Origin: Toxorhynchites rutilus septentrionalis
Lineage: Eukaryota; Arthropoda; Insecta; Diptera; Culicidae
NCBI RefSeq assembly: GCF_029784135.1
Contig: NC_073744.1
Location: 12,547,929 to 12,611,928, forward strand
Reading direction: 5' to 3'
Length of the DNA: 64,000 nt
The notes beneath the pieces were generated by a model, which ran no database searches, was not told the origin of the DNA, and was given only the letters and a program-made list of their open reading frames with translations. The position numbers and the translations under genes were made by a program. Positions within the stretch are counted from its first letter, which is position 1; every line of letters begins with the position of its first letter. Of this stretch, positions 11,979-22,317 are shown one piece after another.

Positions 11979-13125
11979 AATTAATCGTTCATCAGCTAAT
12001 CGAATACTTTTTAGCAGTTTGTTATTCGATACGATCAAGGTGAAGGTGGAAGCTAGCCACAAATGGCTGCCACAATGGCGCTCATTTCTTTCATCTCCCT
12101 CCCTCTCCCCTCGCCCGAAAATCAATAATTTTGCGAAACAGTGTGAAGAAAATTTTTGTTTTCGCACACTTTCCATCAAGTAATATCAACCAAACTCTAA
12201 TCGATTACTCACAAGATATTAAATTATCATCTGCTGTCGCACTGTATAGTGAAAAACGTCGGAAAACTCGAGCAAGTGCTCTGAAAGTTAAATTTTTGTT
12301 TTTCAATCTTTGGCAATGGTTTTGTTTGTATTGGTGAAAGCATCATTATTTTTTCGACACGGATGCCAGACAACATAATCGAAACAGCTATAAAAACCAC
12401 TCAATAAAATGTTATTCCTGAGTCATAGCGTTTCATGTCATGAAAATCAATAGAATAAAATTGTGTTATATTGTGATATTAATACAATTATTATTTTTAC
12501 GTTTAATGGGTCTACAATGTAAGTTTTAGCAACTTTAATATTGGGTAAGAAAATTGTATTGCAGAGTTCGGAATACTGCCACGGCTGCCTATGCTTTCAA
12601 AAACAGTAAACGGAAAAGTATTACATTCAATCAAAATGCCTCGGCAAACGAAAAGAAGGGTTAAGGCTCTCCAACGTTAATATGTGAAAACAATACGATC
12701 AACGAAGGAAAATATTAAGGAATTATCAACATCGAGTTACTATGCGGAAGAACTTGTTAATACCAAAAGAGCCCCAATTCGCATGTGTTATAAATTTGCT
12801 CATGTTACTCTCACGTATAATCAGAATTTTACTTCATATGCAAATGCACCTTCTATATATATTTATATTTGCAATTTTTCATCGGAACATATCGTTCATA
12901 CAATTTACTTTAGTATTGATTTTTTTTTTCAAATGTATTCAAAGACTCGTGTCAATGAAGCGCCACACAGTCTGATAAGTGAATTGATCTATTTACGTGC
13001 GCTTTGCTCTTCTCTCACAAACACTATTACCCCATTTTTACTCGTGGGTTTACCTATACTACCACAATGGCTAGCTTCCACCTTCACCCTAATCGCTCCA
13101 AATATTCGATTAGTCGATTAATCGT
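11979..13125. repeat. Element with about 80-bp inverted ends, TAATCG-rich
   Basis: GGTGAAGGTGGAAGCTAGCC near 12039 is matched in inverse near 13069. The pairing continues outwards into TAATCG/CGATTA words and inwards into an ACAATGG segment. Arms are roughly 80 bp around a 1 kb AT-rich core. No protein recognised inside. Confidence 0.5.
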
Positions 13126-13604
13126 CATACTGAGAGGAATAATTAGCTAGACTAATATTTCTCATTTGTTAAAAAGCCATCAGTAATCAAAAAAGTGTTC
13201 ATTCCGCCTGAAATTGAATTATTATCGTTTACGCTCCCCTGAACTTGTAAACGAAGCTCAATTCGCGTTGACAGCATTGAGTTTCGTTTATGAGTTTAAG
13301 GGAGCGTCAAAGATAATGATTGAACTTCAGGATTAAACTGTAGCGGCCTAATGTTTTTTTTTTGTCTGGGTTTGAATCGATTAATCAACGTAAATTATTC
13401 GTTCGCTTCGATTATTAATTGCGCAGTATTCGTTCGATTAATAATCGATTTCTGTAGGAAGTATTCGATTAATCGATTAATCGAACGATTATCGGGGATC
13501 ACTACTTGTCGGTACGTGCCGTTTCCGCTACGCGCTCTTCTTCTTTCTGAATGGCGTTAACGTTCCCTGTGGAACTATTGCCGTCTCAACATATGTATTA
13601 ACTA

Positions 13605-13811
13605 GCGTCTTTTAGTAGTACTTAGTTGAGATTTCTTAAGCCAAATAACACGCCTTGAATGTATTCCGAGGGGCAAGCTCTAGAATACGCGTGACCAAAG
13701 TGCAAGTCGAAGGAAATTTCTCTGACGAAAAAACACCCGGCCAGAATGGGAATCGAACCCCAACACCCTGCATGATAATGTGAGACGCTAACCACTCGGC
13801 CACTGGTGCAC
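13605..13811 (-). mobile_element. tRNA-related SINE (Feilai-like), nearly complete
   Basis: On the minus strand it begins GTGCACCAGTGGCCGAGTGG (A box TGGCCGAGTGG) and has B box GGTTCGATTCCC about 50 bases on. This spacing is that of a tRNA-derived pol III promoter with a non-tRNA body. Shares its body with 10367-10585. Confidence 0.75.
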
Positions 13812-14549
13812 GCTACGTGCTGGATAATATAAAACGCTCTTTAGCGTCACCGTAGCAGAAATTCAATAGATTGCAATAGCCTCTATTCCTTATCATTGTT
13901 AGATAAAGACCTCGTCACCATTATTTTTACCATAGAATAGATTTTATTACGAAAAAATAAATTCATAATGAAAATTGCACTCCGGAGGCGTTCATACATG
14001 AAGACCGCAACCCTCAAATACGCATTTTCGTGGCACTAAAAAATAATGAAACATTGCGAACGATAAGGGAACGGTAATACAAAAGATAGCTGAGTCCGCG
14101 CGCGAACAATAAAATTAGTATTTATTGAATTTCGGCTCCGGTGACGCGGAAAATCGGGGTACAACTGTATATGAAACAATAAAAGAAATCGATTCAGTAA
14201 TATACAATGAGAAAAAAATCAGAGACAGTCGAGTTCAAAGACAAATCTTGCAGTTTTTTTTATTCTAATCGGAGCTGTTAGCTGTTAGCGCAGTAAATGC
14301 ACATTAATAGCCATTGGGAGTCATTGTAGAACTTCTCAATGTATTATTCAAAAATGAATGACCTTTGCTTGTATTAAAATCTGATGAATAAAATGCTACA
14401 AAATATTTCATTCGAAACAGTCTTCCAACGGTCAAATTATAAATCCTTCCAACCAATCAGAAAGAGACAAACATATTCGTTTTTCCGTTACACGCTTTAA
14501 AGCTCTCCCGATGGGGCGAAAAATCGATCTCGGCCAAGCCAAGCGCTGC
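13812..14549. other. Intergenic stretch upstream of mod(mdg4)
   Basis: No coding potential. Probably includes distal promoter sequence of mod(mdg4). A GC-richer zone (GCGCGCGAAC near 14095, GCGCTGCTAGCGCG near 14541) precedes the proposed start site. Confidence 0.4.
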
Positions 14550-14600
14550 TAGCGCGTCTGGCGAAAAGCGCACAGTTGCTCATTCAAACAGTGACCGTGC
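14550..14600 (+). promoter_or_regulatory. mod(mdg4): Candidate core promoter of mod(mdg4)
   Basis: TCATTC at 14580, inside GTTGCTCATTCAAACAGTG, resembles an arthropod initiator, followed by a GC-rich, CG-containing leader. No TATA box is visible. Placement rests on the leader being followed by a good 5' splice donor at 14718; transcript data would be decisive. Confidence 0.3.
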
Positions 14601-14717
14601 CAGAGTGAAGACGCATTTCGCGCAGCGAGCAAAGTCTTGCCAAATTAAGCTCTGCAGCATAAAACAACTTTTCCAGTGAAGAACTGAACTAAAATAAGTG
14701 TAAAAGTGATTGAAAAG
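14580..14717 (+). other. mod(mdg4): Candidate 5' UTR exon of mod(mdg4)
   Basis: Purine-rich leader ending in AAAAG followed by GTATGT at 14718. The intron would run to an acceptor shortly before the BTB start codon: either TTTCTACAG ending at 15338, or CGCTTCACAG ending at 15396, both with pyrimidine tracts. No upstream open frame merges with the BTB frame. Confidence 0.4.
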
Positions 14718-15415
14718 GTATGTACCACTGGTTAAACGCGGAAAAAAATGGATTCTGGGCGAAGTAAACAAGTTGGAAGCACTAGGGCTACGCCACCCGG
14801 ACTCGAAAATTGGCCGCCATATTTTTCACCACATCAACTCGCTCCCCAGTGTGTTCGGTGCGGCTGCAATCGCGCAGCAGAGAGAGAGTAAAAATCGATG
14901 TCGAGCGCTGTGGTGAAGATAAAATGGCGACCAGTTTCTCGATGATGGATGGTTGTGGCTTTTTTGAGTGCTCGATTTGCTGAATTCAGGCGAAATAGTG
15001 AGGTGGGTTTTGTTCGAAAATGGCCACTGTTATTGTTCGAATATATGTTAATGAACAATTAGCTCGGTAAACAAAGTATTTTGTAACTTTTGAACTTCTA
15101 GAACTTACGAATAACGGTTCGAGTTGGAGTTTGCGTAATACGGATTTTGTTGCGTTGTGATATACGTGTAAAAAAGTGTTATTTCTCACGGACCCAAATT
15201 TTTATCGGATTTTCTGAAAGGTGCTTGATTTGTTTGTGACTAGTTATGACATAATTTTTAACAAGTCGTATATACTGACATTCAATGAAACAGATGCCTA
15301 CCTCAGTACGCTTGGTGTATTAGTTTTTTTTTCTACAGCTTCAAGCGATGCTAACGGTCATTTCGTTATTCTCTTTTTCGCATCTTCGCTTCACAGCCAG
15401 AGCAAACGCCACAAG

Positions 15416-15629
15416 ATGGCGGACGACGAACAGTTCTCGCTGTGTTGGAACAATTTTAACACAAACCTTTCGGCTGGATTCCATGAATCTCTGATACAAG
15501 GCGATCTTGTAGACGTCACCCTGGCCGCCGAGGGCCAACTAGTTAAGGCACACAGACTCATCCTATCAGTATGCTCACCTTACTTCCGGAAGATGTTCAC
15601 CCAGATGCCAGCAAACCAGCACGCATTCA
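15416..15629 (+). CDS. mod(mdg4): mod(mdg4) constant exon 1: first part of BTB domain
   Basis: Starts ACAAGATGGCG with translation [14 protein letters not shown], the characteristic start of the Drosophila TTK-type BTB family, here closest to Mod(mdg4) by recall. The domain runs through [24 protein letters not shown] and MFTQMP. The exon is 71 codons plus one base and ends at TTCA|GTAAGT. The BTB domain mediates homo- and hetero-oligomerisation of chromatin proteins; Mod(mdg4) isoforms act in the nucleus in insulators, position-effect variegation, apoptosis and male meiotic pairing in Drosophila. An upstream ATG in the leader (15348) is out of frame. The constant region is joined to one of many tails downstream. 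Confidence 0.95.
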
Positions 15630-15728
15630 GTAAGTATATGTTTGCCACACCACTCCCGATTGTGAAAAATCGATTTTGCGCTTGCGCTGCTATGCTTATC
15701 CTTATTTGATTTTTTTTCTCCGGAACAG

Positions 15729-15871
15729 TTTTCCTGAAGGATGTCAGTCATTCGGCACTGAAGGATCTCATTCAGTTCATGTACTGTGGGGAGGTGAACG
15801 TGAAACAGGATGCTCTACCTGCGTTCATTAGCACGGCGGAAGCGTTACAAATCAAAGGATTGACTGAAACG
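15729..15871 (+). CDS. mod(mdg4): mod(mdg4) constant exon 2: second part of BTB domain
   Basis: Acceptor CCGGAACAG and donor ACG|GTATGT. Joined to exon 1 it reads [17 protein letters not shown], then [19 protein letters not shown] and [14 protein letters not shown], completing the BTB fold. The intron before it is 99 bp. Exon ends in phase 0. The strong conservation of this segment is the basis for calling mod(mdg4) rather than another TTK-group BTB gene such as lola or bab. Confidence 0.95.
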
Positions 15872-16109
15872 GTATGTATCAGTAGCGTTTTGTTCTATTA
15901 TAAAAAAACTGAGTTGGTCTGTTTTTTTTAAACTTATTCAAAGTTGAAAGGGGCAGTATAGACAACTAATTGAAATTGTAAAATAATGTATTTTGAAGCA
16001 CAGATTTTAAATTTTGAATAGTATAAATTTCAAACGTTAAAAAGACCAATCTCTTCCGCATTATACCACAACACGAGACACGAGTACAATGTTTATTTTA
16101 CTGTTCCAG

Positions 16110-16905
16110 GGAGAAAGCGCACCAGCGCAACAATCGCCCGCCAAAGACACCTCCCACCATTTGCCCTCGAGCGGGGTGACGACCATTCCATCGAGTGCGT
16201 CCTCTCCGCGGGCGAAACCTGTGCAACGGAGTCGAATCCAATCGTACAAGATCGATTCGGATAACGAGAGTGAACACGAGAAAGTAGTACAAATTCAAGC
16301 CACCTCCACATCAACTAACGCCAGCAGTAGCAGTACTGGCCCGAGTGCGACCATCGTTGCCACTCAAGTCAGCACAGCCCCGCAGCAGGTGCAAATTATT
16401 CAGCAGCAGCAGCAAGCCCAGAAACGGACCTTACAGCAGCGAGCCTCCATCACTCCGCAAACGACCCAGATTATGAAACGAGCCAAGTTATCCGATCCGC
16501 TAGAGGCGCCAGAACCGGCACAAATCCAAACAGTGCAAATTGTAAAGCAAATCACTCAGACCCCGCAGCCAACTATCTCCTCCGAACCGGAATACGTAGA
16601 AATGCCAATCGAAACCATAAACCCGAAAGCGGAACCGGACTACGTGGACGATCCATCGGAGGTAGAGGCGATAGAAACGGAACATGAACACGAGCACGAA
16701 CACGAGCAAGCACTGACGGAACACGAAGCAGCTGAACATGAACAGGATGCGGACGATAATTACGTTGAGGACGAAACGTACGGAGAAATGGCAAAGTACG
16801 ACGAATCATACTTCACGGAAGGCGAAGAGGTCAAGGCTGGTGCTTCAGGATTTGGCAGTGAATCATACACGGACTGTGGCACGGCAGCAGATCAGGCGGC
16901 ACAAG
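16110..16905 (+). CDS. mod(mdg4): mod(mdg4) constant exon 3: linker, Q-rich and acidic regions
   Basis: Begins GESAPAQQSPAKD after TTCCAG and ends ...DQAAQ plus one G before GTAGGT at 16906. It adds 265 residues, so the shared part is 384 residues; the Drosophila shared region is about 402. Features are a Ser/Thr-rich stretch, a Gln-rich stretch (QQVQIIQQQQQAQ), a basic KRAKLSD patch that may be a nuclear localisation signal, and an acidic His/Glu repeat (HEHEHEHEQ) followed by DADDNYVEDE. If the donor is not used, translation continues only RCRNRC to a stop at 16924-16926, a possible short isoform. The leftover G sets the frame for every alternative tail. Confidence 0.93.
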
Positions 16906-19027
16906 GTAGGTGTAGAAACCGCTGTTAGCAGCTTGGCAGGAATCAGTGGCGTCTTGCGGTGGTTGTTGTCGTACTAGAGCTTGAGTGGTTTTTTGTTGTC
17001 ATACGAAATCTGATCTTTGCTTCCCCTGAAGAATTACAATCATTTTATTTATCTAGTGAAGGGCCCTTATTTTCACACAACACTCAACTAACCACACCTA
17101 CACAGCTTAGGAAAGGGGATAAAGAAGGGGAATTAACCTTTTATGATTTATCTACATCAGATTTTGGAAGGAGACGTGATAAGTGATTAATAATTGTGTA
17201 AACATCTTATATATTGAAGTAGTGTTTGTTCACAGTAGTGGTGCAATATTGACAAACATTTAAAGAACAACAGAGTTACAAGTGATTTAGACAGCTAGTT
17301 TCGCTAGTATGGTGATGTGTTTTTTTCCAACCAATGGAGATGGGGATTCCAAACGAAAAAAGGTACGTTACCATCACGACAAAAAAACCCCTTAGTAAAT
17401 ATCAGATGGATCAGGATAAGCTTCGCGTTCTAAGACTCATTCATTTTGCTAAAACTGGTTTCCGGTAGGGACAGGCCATGTACAGACAACCACTGCCAAT
17501 ACTCTCTCCTCCAGTCGCCCGGAAGGTTTCGATGTGCGTAACTGATAATTGCTGTCGCGACTCGGGACCTGTACCGGGTGGCAATTTACAAATTTTTAGT
17601 CTATAAGCGATCACATGTCCCTCTAGATGAATATTTTCTGTCTATATCAAATACGAAGTACAGTCCTCTAAGAGTCTGGTTGCAGGGTTTGAAGAAACCC
17701 ACACTTAGATGGCTGAACGGGTGTGTCAACTCGGTTCCATTCTCGCGCTATGCGGTTTCCTGCATATTCGATACATTCGGAACGCGTCTAGTCGTATGTC
17801 ACAGTGGATAAATTGTTCTTCGCGAGAGCAATTCATCAAACTTAATTTATATTGAAGCATCGAACAAACTGTTTTTTGATCGATGTGAGTGTTCAATTTG
17901 TTTTGCATATTCCTAAAATTCATGGGTAAGTATAGTACCATTACCAATGCTAACCAATTTTAGAAGGCCCATCATGAAATGCGTAACACGAAGATCATAC
18001 AACGAGGAATGAATGAATTAATGAATGGAGAAGAATTAGCCCCTAGTTCCTGGTATATTATCTTCAAACGATCTTAACCAGGATCGCAACTTTATCCTTT
18101 AGCAGGTGGGTATGAACATTCCTTATTATTTAGCTCGTAAGGTTCTCCAACAAATCCTTTTCCCGCATTGGTTGAGTTTAAAAGAAAGTTCACTTCCGAT
18201 CAGTCCACCTTGGTCTTCATGTTTGCGAGATGGAATTTGTATTTTCATTTGTTTTTGAAAGTACACATTTTCATACAATCGCACAAGAGTGTAGCATTTG
18301 CCAGAAGCGATCGAAAAAGGAAATTACAGCGTCATTGCGCAGTATTTTCTTCTTCGATTTACTCTGCAATAATGTTTTACATTCGAAACAAAAAGGGTTT
18401 CAGGTCTTCAGTGATGTCTAAAAAGATAATGAAAAACACGTAAGTACCCAATGTTTATTAGCATTCAATATGACAGGAAAATGAAGTACTAGGTTCCCTC
18501 TAAAAACGATTCTGTATATAGTCTAAAACTATACAAATTGATCTGAAAATATTCTGGCTTATTCAATGTTTGGGTTTTTAAGCGTACATATTTCCAATTC
18601 TATCGGAAACTAGTACAGCATTGTTCGTGTCTCACTTCTGCTGAGTTTCATATTTATGTTGTCGTTAGAACGATACATTTGGTAAACACTGCATCTCATG
18701 TCTATTTTAGGGCTTTTGAAAACACGATGGAAATTTTTCATGAGATGCTAAAACCCTGACAGATCATCCAGATGCAGGCCTAGAATCGAACTTCAGTTGG
18801 TTGAACTTTTTTTTGAATTATTTGGGATAATAAACGAATATTTTTTTTCGGATGTTTATTTTCTAAGGAAATAATTCCACCTTTTTTAAAGATTTCAATA
18901 TGTAGCTAATTTGTTATTTTAAACCGGTGGAATTACAGTACAAATATGACACCTATTATTAATACAGAAATGAGTTGCAGCCCTGTCTGGAAAGTTGAAA
19001 AATAATTCTAGTGATTTTCTTTCGGGT
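16906..19027. other. Start of the large mod(mdg4) intron, non-coding
   Basis: No FLYWCH-type exon and no transposase recognised. The first intron between constant and variable parts runs from 16906 to the first tail acceptor at 32793, about 15.9 kb, far larger than any other intron here. Confidence 0.6.
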
Positions 19028-19705
19028 GTTAAAACATCTTCAAATATACCTCAAACAATCAAAATACCCGAACACTTGACTTTCGGTTTTATTCCCGTTT
19101 CCACTTCACGGTGAAAATAAAATGAACGGCTGGTCAAAGATAATAATGGGGGTTTTCAGGCAGAATGAACTCCTTTCAAATAGAAAATATGAATGAAAAT
19201 TAACTTCTCCGTATCAAATTAGTGTTCAATGTGAATGCAAAACTTTGTTTTCTTCATGTGGTGAAATAATCCCCCTTATTCCACGCGGCGAGTGACGTGA
19301 GATAGCAAAGTTTCTCGCTTCGTTGTGGAAGCTACCTTACTTTTCAACTTCTTTTCGATACCCGAGTCGATAAGATATGAGGACACGACTTCAAATCTCA
19401 CCTAGTGACCAACTATAGTCACGCCTTTGGCCTACGGGAATGCAGTGGCTTGAGCCATCTCAACTCATTCGTCGCTTGGTATAAAGGAGAATCTTCTACA
19501 AAAATTATATCTGAAGATAATTTTTTATTATAGTGATAAGTTTTAGTGGAAAACTAATTTAGTATCCAGATGTCGACACAGTACCATTGTCATCGCGAAT
19601 ACACCTCATTTCGTTTTCAACGTGAAGTGGAAACGGGAATAAAGCCGAGAGTTAAGTGTTCGGGTATTTCGTTTATTGTTTGAGGTATATCTGAAGATGT
19701 GTTTT
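19028..19705. repeat. Foldback-type MITE with about 87-bp inverted arms
   Basis: The left arm (19028-19115) includes ATACCTCAAACAATC, CCCGAACACTTGACTTTCG and ATTCCCGTTTCCACTTCACG. The right arm (about 19618-19705) carries the inverse of all three in mirrored order. The core shares words such as GAATGAAAATTWACTT and CTCCGTATCA with 7835-7860, so the family also occurs upstream. Confidence 0.65.
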
Positions 19706-19987
19706 CCATTTTATGAGTGCACGAATAATGATTATTACGCTATTGACAGCTGGATGCGTAGATGTTGTCTTAGAATCGGTACCTTGCTGGTGGTATGTGG
19801 AGTGGGGTAATGGTGGTTGTGAAGTAACGGTCGAAGAACGAATTCCAATCAATATTTCGAAACTTAAGAACAATTCCTAAAGCGTTGCATAACCATTTTT
19901 TTTGTTAAAAATAAGTTATATAAGGTATTTCTTCGTGCTGATAATAAATTCAGCCAAATCGGTCGAGTAGATCGTAAGATACCACTA

Positions 19988-20164
19988 CAGGCAAACCTGT
20001 TTTTGTGCGATTACTTCTTCTGTGATTTCACATTTATGTGACTGTTTAGGTGCGATTTTGTTATTTGTGTAATTAGTTTGCGTGATTCAAGACCCGATGT
20101 CATAATAAAATCGCACAAACGAGGAATCACGCCAAAAGGGACCGCACAAAAACAGGTTTACCTG
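19988..20164. repeat. MITE with CAGGCAAACCTGTTTTTGTG ends and TA target duplication
   Basis: TA-CAGGCAAACCTGTTTTTG at the left and CAAAAACAGGTTTACCTG-TA at the right. About 24-bp terminal inverted repeats, 177 bp long, TA flanks: a non-autonomous Tc1/mariner- or pogo-type element. The interior repeats GTGCGATTT/TTGCGTGATT words. Confidence 0.8.
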
Positions 20165-21497
20165 TAGTTCCGAGAAAAACGCGTTTTAAAGTTACGTATA
20201 GCAATGCTACTTCCCTTGAGGTGATCCCACAGTTTTTGTTGTAACTTTTCAACGAGATAAAATTTCGAAAATTCAACATTTGAGGGCATAAGCTTCCCAA
20301 AAATGCAAAAAAAAAACAATTTTTCGACCTTCCAGATCAGGGTCCATCCTTAACCCTTTAACGGGCCATGAGAGTTAGACATGTTTACATTAGGATTGGG
20401 CGATCTTTAGAAAAAGATCAATCTTGACGAATCGATTTTCTAAACGGCGTAGGGATCGATTCAAAGGCTTTCGTTTTGATTCTTCAGTATAAAAGGCACA
20501 AAAAAAACTTGAAAACCCAAAAAATTTGTATTTTTCAGGGTATTCATCTTGTACCGTCATGAAATTTCTTAATTAAATTAATTGAGAATTTTTATTTGAA
20601 ATTAAACAACTGATGTTTATACAAAAATCCACTGACAATAATCTCATAAAATTTAACCCTTCCATACGGTTGGAATTTAGTCGAAATCTTGGCAGAAGTT
20701 CCTGCTCAAGAAAAGAACGTTTCAGCTGGACCTGATGTCGCCATCCAATTTCGTCACAATTTCTACTGTTAGTCTAGTGAATGTGACGATGTAAATATAA
20801 CATGTGACCACACGTTCTGTAATGAACAAACTTACAAACCTGCTTATCCTAAATTTACGGCCACTAATTAGAAAACCTTAAAAGGGATCTGTTTATGAAA
20901 TTTGTAAGGTGGTTTATGAGATTAAAACAAATGTACAAAAAAAATTCTACGATCAATAAGATCGGAAAGATTGAAAAGAAGAAATCGTTTTTATCTATTT
21001 TTTTGGAGTGCAAAGAATCGATCCAAAAAGATCGGAGAGGAAAAGATTAATCTACTAAATATCGATCCAAGATCGTCAATTCCTGGTTTACATGCTAAAA
21101 CACAAAAAAACTTTTTTTTTCATACGCGAAACAATTAAAAACATTGAAAAAATTGGTGACAATATAGCTGCCACTGCCCGCCTGGCGGTAAACATTTGAA
21201 TGGTAAACATGATTTTTCTATATTTGAATTTTTGATGTTAGTTTCAACAAAAACATGATCAGACTCGACAGGTCCTAAGCAGTTCATATGTATTGAAAGC
21301 TTCAACAAATTGACAGTATTGCAATGATTTCTCGGGAAACTTGCGCTTGCTGCTCTAAATTGGGAGTTGTTAACCCGAAAGTAACTCCAAAATGAACAGT
21401 TTTTGATTTTTTCGCGCTCAAAAAAATTCAGGCATGTTGCTAGATATCAGAACTAGTTACCACATAAGGCTAGAAGTGATAATTTATGTAAATAAAC

Positions 21498-21686
21498 ACC
21501 CCTATTCTGTATTTCGAACGATTCGAAATATTTCGAACGACTTCATAAAATTCCATTCTGTATTTCGTACGAGTTGTTTTTGCATTTCATTCGATCTGTT
21601 TCTCTTCGAACAAAACGTTAGAAATAGGGAATGCGAAATCATAACTCGAACGTAATGGCAATCCGTCGGAATACAGAATAGGGCTG
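21498..21686. repeat. MITE with CCCTATTCTGTATTYCG ends
   Basis: Begins CCCCTATTCTGTATTTCG and ends CGGAATACAGAATAGGG. The interior is full of TTCGAACGA / TCGTTCGAA words. Related copies at 27675-27783 (right half) and 28095-28270 (inverted). Confidence 0.7.
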
Positions 21687-21908
21687 AAAATCGTTGGTGG
21701 CAATATAGTTGTTACTATCCGTAAAAGAATTAACGGGCCCTGAGAACCAGGCATGTAATCAACGCAAACTACAATACAACTACATGTTCACATGCTAAAA
21801 TAGACGAAACATTTTTTTTCAATACGCAAAACAGTTTAAAACATTGAAAAAAATGGTGGCAATATAGTTGCCACTGCCGGTCTAGCGTAAAATGTTGGTG
21901 GCAATATA

Positions 21909-22056
21909 CAGTCAACTCTCCCTAACTCGATGTTCTGTAACGCGATATTTTCCCTAACCCGATGGATTTCATGGAACCTTTGATTTATTTTACAAAGCAT
22001 TCTTCTCTTCATAACTCGATGGTTCCTAGTATATCGAGTTAGGGAGGGGTTGACAA
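21909..22056. repeat. MITE with CAGTCAACTCTCCCTAACTC ends
   Basis: Left end TA-CAGTCAACTCTCCCTAACTC; right end inverse GAGTTAGGGAGGGGTTGAC. About 148 bp with three internal TAACYCGAT words. The CAGT end and TA flank fit pogo-type non-autonomous elements. Confidence 0.75.
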
Positions 22057-22317
22057 CTAATAAAACTCATCAGACTCAGCAGGTCCTAAACAGTTCAATA
22101 TGTATTGAAAACTTCAACACTAACGATTTAATTTTTTCTCTTTAACAATGAATTATCACTTCTTGCCATATGTGGTAACTAGTTCTGATATCTAACAACG
22201 TGCCTGATTTTTTGAAATTTGGTTTTGTTGAGAGTACGCAGAGCATTCTGTATTTCTGGTACAATTGGTGATGAAGTGCTCCGCTAATTTACTCCAAACT
22301 TAGAAAAAAAACTATGG

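Larger units (their letters stand above)
20350..22240. repeat. Diverged duplication inside the intron (about 0.7-0.8 kb units)
   Basis: The block TTAACGGGCC..TGAGA (20360 and 21731), then CATGCTAAAA...CATTGAAAAAAWTGGTG..CAATATAG (21090-21165 and 21790-21865), then CAGACTC..CAGGTCCTAA.CAGTTCA (21262 and 22073) recurs in the same order. A third GGTGGCAATATAG occurs near 21697. The second copy is interrupted by a MITE at 21909-22056. A CTAGATATCAGAACTAGTTAC segment (21441) is inverted near 22176. No coding content. Confidence 0.6.

Noticed and set aside
10400..13811. Genuine tRNA genes at the B-box sites
   Set aside because: No complete cloverleaf or acceptor pairing is visible and the two copies share a long non-tRNA body, so they are tRNA-derived SINEs.
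16061..16809. Minus-strand frames opposite the constant linker exon
   Set aside because: They mirror the Q-rich/acidic coding strand, carry no domains and overlap a spliced, conserved exon.
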